This document shows positions 17,776 through 27,263 of a stretch of DNA of 64,000 nt, piece after piece. Below the pieces are notes generated by a model. The model searched no databases and was not told the DNA's origin. It was given only the letters and a program-made list of their open reading frames with translations. The position numbers and the translations under genes were made by a program. Each line of letters starts with the position of its first letter. Position 1 is the stretch's first letter. The DNA comes from Pseudomonas sp. BN411 (lineage in GTDB: Bacteria > Pseudomonadota > Gammaproteobacteria > Pseudomonadales > Pseudomonadaceae), in the NCBI RefSeq assembly GCF_029871235.1, contig NZ_SSOM01000086.1:176283-240282 (forward strand), given 5' to 3'.

Positions 17776-18960
17776 TCAGCGATACGCCTCGAACAGCCCG
17801 GTGGCGCCCATGCCGCCGCCGACGCACATGGTGACGATGCCGTAGCGCTTGCCCTGGCGCTGCAGTTCGCGCACCAGGTGGCCGACCTGGCGCGAACCGG
17901 TCATGCCGAAGGGGTGGCCGATGGAGATGGAGCCGCCGTTGACGTTGTACTTCTCGTTGTCTATGCCCAGGCGGTCGCGGGCATAGAGGCACTGGGAGGC
18001 GAAGGCTTCGTTGAGCTCCCAGAGGTCGATGTCGTCGACGGAGAGGCCCTTGGCCTTCAGCAGCTTCGGCACCGAGAACACCGGACCGATGCCCATCTCG
18101 TCCGGCTCGCAACCGGCGACGGTGAAGCCACGGAAGAACGCCTTGGGTTTCAGGCCCAGCTCCAGCGCCTTGTCCAGGCTCATCAGCAGGGTCATGGAGG
18201 CGCCGTCGGAAAGCTGCGAGGAATTGCCGGCGGTCACCGAGCCGTCCTCAGAGAACACTGGCTTCAGGGAAGACAGGCCTTCCAACGTGGTGTCGGCGCG
18301 GTTGCAGTCGTCGCGGTCCACCACGCCTTCGATGATGCTCTTCTCGCCGGTGGCCTTGTCTTCGACGAAGTACTTCACGCTCATCGGCACGATTTCGTCG
18401 TTGAACAGACCTGCGGCCTGGGCGCGGGCGGTGCGCTGCTGGCTCTGCAGGGCGTAGAGATCCTGCGCTTCGCGGCTGACGTTGTAGCAGCGGGCGACGA
18501 TCTCGGCAGTCTGGCCCATGGGGTAGTAGATGCCGGGGTGTTCGAGCTTCAGACGCGGGTTGACGAAGTTGTCCTGGTTGATGCTCTTCAGGGTCAGGGT
18601 GATGGACTCGACACCGCCGGCCACCATCACGTCGCTGCAGCCCGAGGCGATCTGGTTGGCGGCGATGGCAATCGCCTGCAGGCCCGAGGAGCAGTAGCGG
18701 TTGAGGGTCATGCCGGCAACGCCGACGCCCAGGCCCGACAGCACCGCCACGTTGCGGCCGATGTTGTGGCCCTGGGCGCCTTCGTTGGAGCCGGCGCCCA
18801 CCACGCAGTCGTCCACCAGCGCCGGGTCGAGATCATTGCGTGCCAGCAGGGCATTCACGCAGTGGGCGGCCATGTCGTCCGGCCGGGTCATGTTGAACTT
18901 GCCGCGGAAGGACTTGGCCAGGCCAGTCCGCACGCTGTCGACGATCACCACTTCACGCAT
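17776..18960 (-). CDS. Thiolase (acetyl-CoA C-acyltransferase/acetyltransferase)
   Basis: A 394-residue cytoplasmic thiolase that makes or cleaves 3-ketoacyl-CoA, in beta-oxidation or in acetoacetyl-CoA formation. The catalytic residues are present: C90 in NRYCSSGLQ, H349 in GHPFGMTGSR and C379 in CVGGGMGA. The N-terminus MREVVIVDSVRTGLAKSFRG is standard and fixes the start at 18960, though the frame stays open upstream. No other fatty-acid gene is adjacent, so which chain length it serves cannot be told. It lies 104 bases downstream of the polyphosphate kinase gene on the same strand. Confidence 0.9.
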   Translation of the reverse strand: MREVVIVDSVRTGLAKSFRGKFNMTRPDDMAAHCVNALLARNDLDPALVDDCVVGAGSNEGAQGHNIGRNVAVLSGLGVGVAGMTLNRYCSSGLQAIAIAANQIASGCSDVMVAGGVESITLTLKSINQDNFVNPRLKLEHPGIYYPMGQTAEIVARCYNVSREAQDLYALQSQQRTARAQAAGLFNDEIVPMSVKYFVEDKATGEKSIIEGVVDRDDCNRADTTLEGLSSLKPVFSEDGSVTAGNSSQLSDGASMTLLMSLDKALELGLKPKAFFRGFTVAGCEPDEMGIGPVFSVPKLLKAKGLSVDDIDLWELNEAFASQCLYARDRLGIDNEKYNVNGGSISIGHPFGMTGSRQVGHLVRELQRQGKRYGIVTMCVGGGMGATGLFEAYR

Positions 18961-19064
18961 GACGCACCTCGTTATTGTTGGGATGGAAAGTGGGGTGAGC
19001 ATAGTTCCGGTCCATGTTTCCTCACCACGATCATTCATCCTGCGTATGCGCGGCCATCCCGTGC

Positions 19065-20552
19065 TCAGTCTTTCTTGAAGGCAGCCTCCAGCGCTTCGTT
19101 GATGGTGCGCAGTACCTTCACCCGGGCGTAACGCTTGTCGTTGGCCTCCACCAGGGTCCAGGGAGCGATCTCGGTACTGGTGCGATCGACCATGTCGTCC
19201 ACCGCGTTGACGTAGAGGTCCCACTTGTCGCGGTTGCGCCAGTCTTCCTCGGTGATCTTGTAGCGCTTGAAGGCAACTTCCTCACGCTCCTTGAAGCGTT
19301 CCATCTGGGTGTTCTTGTCGATGGACAGCCAGAACTTCACCAGCACGATGCCGTAGTTGTGCAACTGCTCCTCGAAGTCGTTGATCTCGCCGTAGGCGCG
19401 CAGCCAGTCGGCCTCGGAGCAGAAGCCCTCGACACGCTCCACCAGCACGCGGCCGTACCAGGAACGGTCGAAGATGGTGAACTGCCCGCGCCCCGGCACA
19501 TGACGCCAGAAGCGCCAGAGATAGGGCTGTGCCCGCTCTTCCTCGGTGGGCGCGGCGATTGGCACGGTGCGGTACTGCCGTGGGTCCAGCGCACCGGTGA
19601 CGCGGCGGATCGCCCCGCCCTTGCCAGCCGCGTCGTTGCCCTCGAACACCGCCATCAGGGCATGGCCACGCATGCGCTTGTCGCGCATCAACCCGCTGAG
19701 CCGCGCCTGTTCGGTGGCGAGCTGTTCCTTGTAGTCGTCCTTGTCCAGCTTGCGGCTGAGGTCGAGGCTGTCCAGCAGGCTCAGCTTGTCGAGACTGGAC
19801 ATCAGCGGCGCCGCATGGGGCTGCGGCTTGGGCCTGCCCTTCTGCTTGAGGGCCGCCTGCAGCCCTTCGAGGATGATGCGGCCGACACTGAGGCTGCGGT
19901 AATACTCGTCGGCACCCTCGATCACGTACCAGGGCGCGTAGTCGCGGCTGGTGCGACGCAGTACCCGTTCACCGAAGCGCACGAAGCGGTCGTAGACCTC
20001 GCTCTGCTTCCAGTCCAGCGGATTGAGCTGCCAGCTGCGCTGGGGATCCTTCTCCAGGGCCTTGAGGCGCTCCTTGAGCTGCTTCTTGGACAGGTGGAAC
20101 CAGAACTTGAAGATCAGCGCCCCTTCGTCGCAGAGCATGCGCTCGAAGCCTTCGGCATCGTTGATGGCCTGGTCCAGGCGGGCGTCCTTGATGTCGCCCT
20201 CGACCCGCGCGTGGAGCATCTGGCTGTACCAGTTGCCGAAGAAGATGCCGATCCGCCCCTTGCCCGGCAGCTTGCGCCAGAAGCGCCACTGCGGCGGCCG
20301 CGAGAGTTCTTCGTCGGTGGGACGCAGGAAGCTCTCGACGTTGATCAGGCGCGGGTCCATCCATTCGTTGAGCAGCTTGACCGTCTCGCCCTTGCCGGCA
20401 CCTTCGATACCGTTGATCAGAATGAGCACCGGGAAGCGCGCCTGCTGCTTCAGCTCGAACTGGGCTTCCAGCAGGGCTTCGCGCAGTTCCAGCACGGCCT
20501 TCTCATAGGTTTCCTTGTCGATTGAGTGGCCGATTTCGGCGGATTCGAACAT
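19065..20552 (-). CDS. pap: Polyphosphate:AMP phosphotransferase (two-domain PPK2)
   Basis: A 495-residue cytoplasmic enzyme that moves phosphate from polyphosphate to AMP, giving ADP. Two PPK2 domains are in tandem, the arrangement of class II PPK2/PAP enzymes. The first has Walker A GIEGAGKG at 48-55 and a lid region with PPQWRFWRKLPGKGRIGIFF. The second has GNDAAGKGG at about 303-311, then PYLWRFWRHVPGRGQFTIFD and RSWYGRVLVERVEGF. In PAP the C-terminal domain is the catalytic one. The ATG at 20552 has AAGGAGG before it. It is divergent from mnmC across 127 bases. Confidence 0.92.
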   Translation of the reverse strand: MFESAEIGHSIDKETYEKAVLELREALLEAQFELKQQARFPVLILINGIEGAGKGETVKLLNEWMDPRLINVESFLRPTDEELSRPPQWRFWRKLPGKGRIGIFFGNWYSQMLHARVEGDIKDARLDQAINDAEGFERMLCDEGALIFKFWFHLSKKQLKERLKALEKDPQRSWQLNPLDWKQSEVYDRFVRFGERVLRRTSRDYAPWYVIEGADEYYRSLSVGRIILEGLQAALKQKGRPKPQPHAAPLMSSLDKLSLLDSLDLSRKLDKDDYKEQLATEQARLSGLMRDKRMRGHALMAVFEGNDAAGKGGAIRRVTGALDPRQYRTVPIAAPTEEERAQPYLWRFWRHVPGRGQFTIFDRSWYGRVLVERVEGFCSEADWLRAYGEINDFEEQLHNYGIVLVKFWLSIDKNTQMERFKEREEVAFKRYKITEEDWRNRDKWDLYVNAVDDMVDRTSTEIAPWTLVEANDKRYARVKVLRTINEALEAAFKKD

Positions 20553-20679
20553 GCAGACCTCCTTGGCTTGATGGAGAAAAGGTAGCGGACATCGACGCGC
20601 TCCGTCTCCGTTGTTTCGGATCAAACCGACGCGGCCTTCCGATCGGCTACTATTCGCGCTTCGCAGTCAGGAATACCCC

Positions 20680-22647
20680 ATGTCCGATTTCCACCACGCC
20701 CAACTCGACTGGGACGAACAGGGCCGACCGCTGTCGCGGGAATTCGACGACGTCTACTTCTCTCCGACCTCGGGTTTCGACGAAACCCATCATGTGTTCA
20801 TCAATGGCAACGACCTGACCCGGCGTTTCACCGAACTGCCGGCCGGCGGGCGTTTTTGCATTGGCGAAACCGGTTTCGGTACCGGGCTGAATTTCCTCTG
20901 TGCCTGGCAATTGTTCGAACAGTGCGCGCCGGCCGGTGCCCGATTGCACTTCGTCAGCGTGGAGAAGTTCCCCCTCACCCGCGACGACCTCCAGCGCGCC
21001 CTGGCCCTGTGGCCGCAACTGGCGCCCCAGGCTGCCCAATTGCTGGACCAGTACGTGGCGATCCACCCCGGTTTCCAGCGTTTCAACCTGGCCGCGGGCC
21101 GCGTGGTGCTCACCCTGCTGGTGGGCGATGCCCTGGACTGCCTGCCCGAGCTGGACGCGCGCATCGACGCCTGGTTCCTCGACGGTTTCGCCCCGGCGAA
21201 GAACCCCGAAATGTGGAGCCCCACCCTGTTCACCCAGCTGGCGCGACTGTCCCACCCGGGAACCACCCTCGCCTCCTTCACCTCCGCCGGCTTCGTGCGC
21301 CGTGCGCTGAAGGAAGCCGGCTTTGCCATCAAGCGCCTGCCCGGCTTCGGCAAGAAATGGGAGATGAGCCGGGGCCTGTTCACCGGTGAGCGGCAAGACG
21401 ATGCCAAGCCCTGGTTCGCTCGCCCGCGCTTCGTCCCCCAGCGACACGAGGCCCTGGTGATAGGCGCGGGACTGGCCGGCTGCGCCACGGCCGCCAGCCT
21501 CGCCGCGCGCGGCTGGCAAGTGACCCTGCTGGAGCGCCACGGCGAGCCGGCACAGGAAGCCTCCGGCAACCCTCAGGGCGTGCTCTACCTCAAGCTCTCC
21601 GCCCATGGAACGCCGCTGTCGCGGTTGATCCTCAGCGGATTCGGCCATACCCGCCGACTGCTGCAACGCCTGGAACAGGGCCACGACTGGCAGGCCTGCG
21701 GCGTGCTGCAACTGGCCTTCGATGACAAGGAAGCGCAGCGCCAGGCGAAACTGGCCGAGGCCTTCCCCGCCGACCTGCTGCATCGCCTGAACAAGGCTGA
21801 AGCGGAAGCCCTGGCCGGCGTAACCTTGCCTGCCGGCGGCCTGTTCTATCCCGAGGCGGGTTGGGTCCATCCGCCGGCCCTGTGCCGCCTGCTGGCGAGC
21901 CATCCGAACATCCGCCTGGTCACCCACGGCGAAGCCCTGGAGCTGCAGCGCGAGGACGATCTCTGGCACGCCCGGGATACCGAGCGCACCCTGGCCACCG
22001 CCCCGGTGGTGGTGCTGGCGGGGGCCGCCGATGTGCTGCGTTTCCCCCAGGCCACCGGACTCCAGCTCAAGCGCATTCGCGGGCAGATCAGCCGCCTGCC
22101 GGCCACTGCCGAAAGCGCGACGCTCGGCACCGTACTCTGCGCCGAAGGCTACGTGGCGCCTCCGCGCGACGGCGAACACACCCTGGGCGCCAGCTTCGAC
22201 TTCCACAGCACCGACCTCACCCCCACCGCCGCCGAGCACGCGGGCAACCTCGAACTGCTGGAGGAAATCTCCCCGGACCTCGGCCGCCGCCTGCACGTCG
22301 CCGAACTGGAACCGGAGCGCCTGGAAGGCCGCGCCGCCTTCCGCTGCACCACCCCGGACTACCTGCCGATCGTCGGCCCGCTGGCGGATGCTGACGCCTT
22401 CGCCCAGGCCTATGCCGTGCTGGCCAGGGACGCGCGCCAGGCGCCACAAGTGCCGGCTCCCTGGTTCGACGGCCTCTATGTGAACAGCGCCCACGGCTCG
22501 CGCGGCCTGATCACCGCGCCGCTGTCCGGCGAGTTGCTGGCCGCCTGGCTCGACGACGAACCGCTGCCGGTACCCCGCGCCGTGGCCGAGGCCTGCCACC
22601 CCAACCGCTTTGCCTTGCGCCGCCTGATTCGCGGCCAGAGCGCCTGA
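20680..22647 (+). CDS. mnmC: Bifunctional tRNA mnm5s2U34 biosynthesis protein MnmC
   Basis: A 655-residue two-domain enzyme finishing the mnm5s2U modification at tRNA wobble uridine. The N-terminal MnmD methyltransferase half (1 to about 240) has CIGETGFGTGLNFL as its SAM-binding motif and WFLDGFAPAKNPEMW. The C-terminal FAD-dependent half removes the carboxymethyl group; its dinucleotide motif is VIGAGLAGCATA at about 260-271, and GRAAFRCTTPDYLPIVGP lies near the end. Length and order match the fused gammaproteobacterial enzyme. The ATG at 20680 gives the family start MSDFHHAQLDW. It is followed after two bases by the TauE-type gene. Confidence 0.96.
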   Translation: MSDFHHAQLDWDEQGRPLSREFDDVYFSPTSGFDETHHVFINGNDLTRRFTELPAGGRFCIGETGFGTGLNFLCAWQLFEQCAPAGARLHFVSVEKFPLTRDDLQRALALWPQLAPQAAQLLDQYVAIHPGFQRFNLAAGRVVLTLLVGDALDCLPELDARIDAWFLDGFAPAKNPEMWSPTLFTQLARLSHPGTTLASFTSAGFVRRALKEAGFAIKRLPGFGKKWEMSRGLFTGERQDDAKPWFARPRFVPQRHEALVIGAGLAGCATAASLAARGWQVTLLERHGEPAQEASGNPQGVLYLKLSAHGTPLSRLILSGFGHTRRLLQRLEQGHDWQACGVLQLAFDDKEAQRQAKLAEAFPADLLHRLNKAEAEALAGVTLPAGGLFYPEAGWVHPPALCRLLASHPNIRLVTHGEALELQREDDLWHARDTERTLATAPVVVLAGAADVLRFPQATGLQLKRIRGQISRLPATAESATLGTVLCAEGYVAPPRDGEHTLGASFDFHSTDLTPTAAEHAGNLELLEEISPDLGRRLHVAELEPERLEGRAAFRCTTPDYLPIVGPLADADAFAQAYAVLARDARQAPQVPAPWFDGLYVNSAHGSRGLITAPLSGELLAAWLDDEPLPVPRAVAEACHPNRFALRRLIRGQSA

Positions 22648-22649
22648 TC

Positions 22650-23399
22650 ATGGAGCTATTGCTACTCGAAGCCCTGGTCATCGGTGCCGTGCTCGGCTTG
22701 CTGCTGGGCCTGACCGGCGCCGGCGGTTCGCTGGTCGCCCTGCCCCTGCTGCTCAGCCTGCACCTGCCATTGCGCGATGCCATCGGCGTGAGCCTCGGCG
22801 CCGTCGCCCTGTCCGCGGCCATCGGCGCCATTCCCCGCGCCAGCCAGGGGCTGGTGGCCTGGCGCCCGGTGCTGTTGTTGGCCATCTGCGGCCTGCCCGG
22901 CAATGCCGTCGGCCAATGGCTGGGGCGCTTCATTCCCGAGTTCGCGCTGATACTCGGTTTCTGCCTGCTGGTGCTCTGGTCCGCATGGCGCATGTGGCGT
23001 GGCGCGGCGTTGCCCAAAAGCCACTCCGGCCCGCTGCGCAGTACGCCACTGATGGCCATCGGCGCTGGTGTGGGGCTGCTGTCGGGGGTGATGGGCGTGG
23101 GCGGCGGCTTCCTCGTGGTGCCGGCGCTGCTCTGGTACACGCCGTTGTCGATGCTGGCCGCCACCGCCACCTCGATGGCGGTGATCGCGCTGGTTTCCGG
23201 CGGTGGCTTCCTGCTCTATCTCACCGGCGCCCAGCCGCCCATGGCCCTGCTCGGTGGCCTGGCAGCCGGCGGCGCGGTCGGCGTGCTCTGCGGCAATCGA
23301 CTGGCCACTCGTCTGCGCGGCGCCACTCTGCAACGTCTGTTCGCGCTGATGCTGGTAGCAGTAAGTCTGTCGCTTGCCGCACAAAAACTTCTGAACTGA
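22650..23399 (+). CDS. TauE/SafE-family sulfite exporter-like membrane protein
   Basis: A 249-residue inner-membrane protein with about eight hydrophobic segments and the duplicated TauE/SafE motif: GLLLGLTGAGGSLVALPLLL near the N-terminus and GLLSGVMGVGGGFLVVPALL in the second half. Family members export sulfite, sulfoacetate or related anions, but many have unknown cargo. It begins two bases after mnmC ends, so the genes are co-transcribed, though no functional link is obvious. Its 3' side runs into the dispersed ~130-bp repeat. Confidence 0.88.
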   Translation: MELLLLEALVIGAVLGLLLGLTGAGGSLVALPLLLSLHLPLRDAIGVSLGAVALSAAIGAIPRASQGLVAWRPVLLLAICGLPGNAVGQWLGRFIPEFALILGFCLLVLWSAWRMWRGAALPKSHSGPLRSTPLMAIGAGVGLLSGVMGVGGGFLVVPALLWYTPLSMLAATATSMAVIALVSGGGFLLYLTGAQPPMALLGGLAAGGAVGVLCGNRLATRLRGATLQRLFALMLVAVSLSLAAQKLLN

Positions 23400-23410
23400 G
23401 AACCTCTCCA

Positions 23411-23543
23411 CGACCTGCTGCGCGTCGGAATAGCTGCGTTGAGAGTGGCTTCGAAATGCTCATTTACAGCTCGTAGACTCCGCTTTCTCAGCCACGCTCG
23501 CCTTGCTCTTCTCTAGCTCGCGAGGCCGTGAAAAGGTTCTGCG
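23411..23543. repeat. Dispersed ~130-bp intergenic repeat, copy A
   Basis: Shares long blocks with 42702-42886: CTGCTGCGCGTCGGAATA, GCTCATTTACAG, and TTCTCTAGCTCGCGAG followed by CGTGAA. It lies between the TauE-type gene and asnO, with the same orientation relative to the downstream gene as copy B. The copy lacks the ~55-base hairpin-bearing insert found in copy B. Confidence 0.85.
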
Positions 23544-23564
23544 TTTTCTCTTAGAAACAATCGA

Positions 23565-23622
23565 TATAAAACTCACAGAAGTGCACAAGGGTCGGACCCT
23601 AGAGTGCCCCTTTCCGGGGCAC
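23565..23622 (+). promoter_or_regulatory. Possible promoter and leader hairpins of the NAGGN operon
   Basis: A TATAAA sequence at 23565-23570 could be a -10 element; no good -35 is visible, which would fit an alternative sigma or activator, but this is weak. Downstream are a near-palindrome AGGGTCGGACCCT (23588-23600) and a perfect seven-base-pair hairpin GTGCCCC-TTTCC-GGGGCAC (23604-23622). Both fall within the expected leader, 30-65 bases before the asnO start. There is no T run, so it does not look like a classic terminator. Confidence 0.4.
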
Positions 23623-23654
23623 CCACTCCCCAACGGCAACACCGGTAAGGAACT

Positions 23655-25424
23655 ATGTGCGGCATTTCTGGAGAACTTCGCTTCGACAAACGCCCGGCCG
23701 ACCTGGCCGCCCTCGATAGAATCACCCACCATCTAGCGCCCCGTGGTCCAGACGCCTGGGGCCTGCACAGCCAGGGACCGATCGCCCTGGGCCATCGACG
23801 GCTGAAGATCATGGACCTGGCAGACGCCTCCGGTCAGCCCATGCTGGACCCCGAACTGGGGCTGGCCATGGTGTTCAACGGCGCCATCTACAACTACCCC
23901 GAACTGCGCAAGGAACTGCTCGCCCTCGGTTATCGCTTCCATTCCGACGGCGACACCGAGGTGCTGCTCAAGGCCTGGCATGCCTGGGGCAAGGACATGC
24001 TGCCGCGGCTCAATGGCATGTTCGCCCTGGCCATCTGGGAACGTGACAACCAGCGCCTGTTCCTCGCCCGCGACCGCCTCGGCATCAAACCGCTCTACCT
24101 GTCACGCAACGAGCAGCGCCTGCGCTTCGCCTCCAGCCTGCCGGCTCTGCTCCAGGGCGGCGACCTGGACACAACGCTGGACCCGCAGGCGCTGAACTTC
24201 TACCTCAACTTCCATTCCGTGGTGCCCGCGCCACGGACCCTGGTCAAGGGTGTGGAAAAGCTGCCACCGGCGAGCTGGATGCTGATCGATGCCGACGGCA
24301 ACTGCAGCCAGGGCATCTGGTGGGAACTGGAGTACGGCCCGCGCGAGGATGAACAGAGCCTCAGCTTCGACGACTGGCGCGACCGCCTGCTGACCGGGCT
24401 GCGGGACGCCGTGTCGATCCGCCAGCGCGCCGCCCGCGAGGTGGGCGTCCTGCTGTCCGGCGGGGTGGATTCCAGCCTGTTGGTGGGCCTGTTGGCGGAG
24501 TCCGGTATCGAACAGTTGGCGACCTTCTCCATCGGTTTCGAGGATGCCGGCGGCGAACGCGGCGACGAGTTCGAGTTCTCCGACCTGATCGCCAATCACT
24601 ACGGCACCCGCCACCAGCAGTTGCGCATCGATGAGCACGAAGTGCTGGAGCAGTTGCCTGCCGCCTTCGCCGCCATGAGCGAGCCCATGGTCAGCCACGA
24701 CTGCATTGCCTTCTATCTGCTGTCCCGCGAGGTATCCCGGCACTGCAAGGTTGTGCAGAGCGGCCAGGGTGCCGACGAACTCTTCGGCGGCTATCACTGG
24801 TACCCGCCGCTGGCCGACACCCGCGACCCGTTCAACAGCTACCGCGCGGCCTTCTTCGACCGCGCCCACCCCGAATACGAGGCCACAGTGCAGCCGGACT
24901 GGGTCACCGAGGACCTTGCCGGCGATTTCGTGCGCCAGCACTTCGAGCACCCCGGCGCCCTCGACTCGGTGGACAAGGCGCTGCGCCTGGACAGCACGGT
25001 GATGCTGGTGGACGACCCGGTGAAGCGGGTGGACAACATGACCATGGCCTGGGGTCTGGAAGCGCGGGTGCCGTTCCTCGACTACCGGGTGGCCGAGTTG
25101 TCGGCGCGGATTCCCTCGCGTTTCAAGCTCGGCGACGGCGGCAAGGCGGTGCTCAAGGCCGCCGCGCGCCAGGTCATTCCCCACGAGGTGATCGACCGGC
25201 CCAAGGGTTACTTCCCGGTGCCCGGTCTCAAGCACCTGGAAGGCCGGACCCGCGACTGGGTACGCGAACTCCTGCTGGACCCGAGCCAGGATCGCGGCCT
25301 GTTCCGGCCGGCCATGCTGGAACGCCTGCTGGCCAGTCCCCCGGAAGACATCACCCCGCTCCGGGGTTCGAAGCTCTGGCAGATGGCGGCGCTCAACCTC
25401 TGGCTCAATCAACAGGGACTCTGA
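23655..25424 (+). CDS. asnO: N-acetylglutaminylglutamine amidotransferase (asparagine synthase-like)
   Basis: A 589-residue class II glutamine amidotransferase that turns N-acetylglutaminylglutamine into its amide, NAGGN, a dipeptide osmolyte made under salt stress. The N-terminal glutaminase has the nucleophile C2 (MCGISGEL) and the RGPDAWG stretch. The synthetase domain has the ATP pyrophosphatase loop SGGVDSS at 268-274. Length is close to AsnB-type enzymes. Identity comes from the pairing with ngg four bases downstream and an M42 peptidase, the known NAGGN gene set. A GGTAAGGAAC ribosome-binding region precedes the ATG. Confidence 0.93.
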   Translation: MCGISGELRFDKRPADLAALDRITHHLAPRGPDAWGLHSQGPIALGHRRLKIMDLADASGQPMLDPELGLAMVFNGAIYNYPELRKELLALGYRFHSDGDTEVLLKAWHAWGKDMLPRLNGMFALAIWERDNQRLFLARDRLGIKPLYLSRNEQRLRFASSLPALLQGGDLDTTLDPQALNFYLNFHSVVPAPRTLVKGVEKLPPASWMLIDADGNCSQGIWWELEYGPREDEQSLSFDDWRDRLLTGLRDAVSIRQRAAREVGVLLSGGVDSSLLVGLLAESGIEQLATFSIGFEDAGGERGDEFEFSDLIANHYGTRHQQLRIDEHEVLEQLPAAFAAMSEPMVSHDCIAFYLLSREVSRHCKVVQSGQGADELFGGYHWYPPLADTRDPFNSYRAAFFDRAHPEYEATVQPDWVTEDLAGDFVRQHFEHPGALDSVDKALRLDSTVMLVDDPVKRVDNMTMAWGLEARVPFLDYRVAELSARIPSRFKLGDGGKAVLKAAARQVIPHEVIDRPKGYFPVPGLKHLEGRTRDWVRELLLDPSQDRGLFRPAMLERLLASPPEDITPLRGSKLWQMAALNLWLNQQGL

Positions 25425-25428
25425 ACCG

Positions 25429-27168
25429 ATGAAAGCCCATACCCAGCACAGCCAGCGCCTGTTGCGCGGCCAGATTCCGTCCTATCAGCGCCTGCAGGCT
25501 CGACTGGCCGAGGGGCACCTGGAACCCCATGAAGCACCGCAGATCCTCCACTGCGGCTGGGGCCGCCTGCTACTCGGCCACACCTTCCCCGACCCCGTGA
25601 GCCTCGCCCGGGAGCTGCTGGATGAACAGCCCGGCGAACGCGATATCGCCCTCTACGTCGCCGCGCCCCAGCAGGTGCTGGCCCAGGCGCCGCAGCAACT
25701 CTTTCTCGACCCATCCGACACCCTGCGCCTCTGGTTCCCCGACTACCGCCCCGCGCGCCGGGCCTTTCGCGGCTTCCGCATCCGCCGCGCCCTGAGCGAT
25801 ACCGACTGGCAGGCGGTCAATCAGCTCTACCGCTGCCGCGGCATGCTGCCGGTCGACCACGATGCCATCACCCCACGCCACCAGGGCGGGCCGGTGTACT
25901 GGCTGGCCGAGGACGAGCGCGACAACCAGGTGATAGGCGCCGTCATGGGCCTCAACCACCAGAAGGCCTTCGACGATCCGGATGGCGGTTCCAGCCTCTG
26001 GTGCCTGGCGGTGGACCCGCAATGCAGCCGCCCTGGCGTGGGCGAAGTCCTGGTGCGGCACCTGATCGAGCACTTCATGAGCCGTGGGCTCAACTACCTC
26101 GACCTCTCGGTGCTGCACGACAACCGCCAGGCCAAGGCACTCTATTCCAAGCTGGGTTTCCGCGACCTGGCCACCTTCACGGTCAAGCGCAAGAACAGCA
26201 TCAACCAGACCCTGTTCCTCGGTCCCGGCCCGGAAGCGGGGCTCAACCCCTACGCCCGCATCATCGTCGACGAAGCCCTGCGACGCGGTATAGAAGTGCA
26301 GGTGGACGACGTCGAAGGCGGGCTGTTCTGTCTCAGCCAGGGCGGTCGGCGCATCCGCTGCCGGGAGTCGCTGTCCGACCTCACTAGCGCGGTGAGCATG
26401 ACCCTCTGCCAGGACAAGCAGCTGACCCATCGCGCCCTCGCTCGCGTCGGCATCTTCCAGCCGGAGCAGCGCCTGGCAGGCAAGGACGAGGAGAATGCGG
26501 CCTTCCTTGCCGAACACGGCAGCCTGGTGGTCAAGCCGGTGAATGGCGAACAGGGCCGGGGTGTGGCAGTGGACTTGCGCAATCTCGATGAGCTGAAGAC
26601 CGCCATCGCCAACGCCGAGCACTTCGACAGCCGTGTGATCCTGGAAAGCTGTCACCAGGGCTTCGACCTGCGGGTGGTGGTGATCAATTACGAAGTGGTG
26701 GCGGCAGCCATTCGCCGCCCCGCCGAAGTCCTGGGCGACGGCCTGCGCACGCTGAAGCAGCTGATCGAACGCCAGAGCCGCCGACGCCAGGCCGTGACCC
26801 AGGGGGAAAGCCGCATTCCGCTGGATGGCGAGACCGAGCGCACCCTGCAAGCCGCCGGCTTTGCCTATGAAGACGTCCTGCCGGCCGGAACCCGGCTGGC
26901 GGTACGGCGTACCGCCAACCTGCACACGGGCGGCACCCTGGAGGACGTCACCGCGATCCTGCATCCGGCCCTGGCCGAGGCCTCCATCCTCGCCGCGCGG
27001 ACCCTGGAAATACCGGTGGTGGGCCTGGACCTGCTGGTCCCCGCCGCCGACCAGCCGGACTACGTGATGATCGAAGCCAACGAACGGGTCGGCCTGGCCA
27101 ATCACCAGCCGCAACCCACGGCGGAGCGCTTCATCGATTTGCTGTTCCCGCTCACGCGAGCGCCCTGA
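25429..27168 (+). CDS. ngg: N-acetylglutaminylglutamine synthetase (GNAT plus ATP-grasp)
   Basis: A 579-residue fusion that acetylates glutamine and joins it to a second glutamine. A GNAT acetyltransferase domain sits at about 118-260, with WCLAVDPQCSRPGVGEVLVR as the acetyl-CoA-binding region. An ATP-grasp ligase domain fills about 310-575, with LVVKPVNGEQGRGVAVDL and the metal-binding end DYVMIEANERVGLANH. It is the second gene of the NAGGN operon, four bases after asnO. The domain pair is distinctive for Ngg, so the call is firm. A repeat hairpin lies between it and the next gene. Confidence 0.93.
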   Translation: MKAHTQHSQRLLRGQIPSYQRLQARLAEGHLEPHEAPQILHCGWGRLLLGHTFPDPVSLARELLDEQPGERDIALYVAAPQQVLAQAPQQLFLDPSDTLRLWFPDYRPARRAFRGFRIRRALSDTDWQAVNQLYRCRGMLPVDHDAITPRHQGGPVYWLAEDERDNQVIGAVMGLNHQKAFDDPDGGSSLWCLAVDPQCSRPGVGEVLVRHLIEHFMSRGLNYLDLSVLHDNRQAKALYSKLGFRDLATFTVKRKNSINQTLFLGPGPEAGLNPYARIIVDEALRRGIEVQVDDVEGGLFCLSQGGRRIRCRESLSDLTSAVSMTLCQDKQLTHRALARVGIFQPEQRLAGKDEENAAFLAEHGSLVVKPVNGEQGRGVAVDLRNLDELKTAIANAEHFDSRVILESCHQGFDLRVVVINYEVVAAAIRRPAEVLGDGLRTLKQLIERQSRRRQAVTQGESRIPLDGETERTLQAAGFAYEDVLPAGTRLAVRRTANLHTGGTLEDVTAILHPALAEASILAARTLEIPVVGLDLLVPAADQPDYVMIEANERVGLANHQPQPTAERFIDLLFPLTRAP

Positions 27169-27177
27169 CCGTTCCAG

Positions 27178-27235
27178 CTGGTGGGCTGACGCCCACCCTA
27201 CTGTGTGCCATGTAGGGTGGGCTTCAGCCCACCAA
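27178..27235. repeat. GTAGGGTGGGC inverted repeat inside the NAGGN operon
   Basis: GGTGGGCTGACGCCCACCCTAC and GTAGGGTGGGCTTCAGCCCACC face each other around a TGTGTGCCAT centre, giving a long near-perfect hairpin between ngg and the M42 gene. It could stabilise or attenuate the mRNA. A half-copy recurs near 63313-63336. Confidence 0.85.
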
Positions 27236-27263
27236 GTCCCAAGGTCCACGCCAAGGAGATGCC

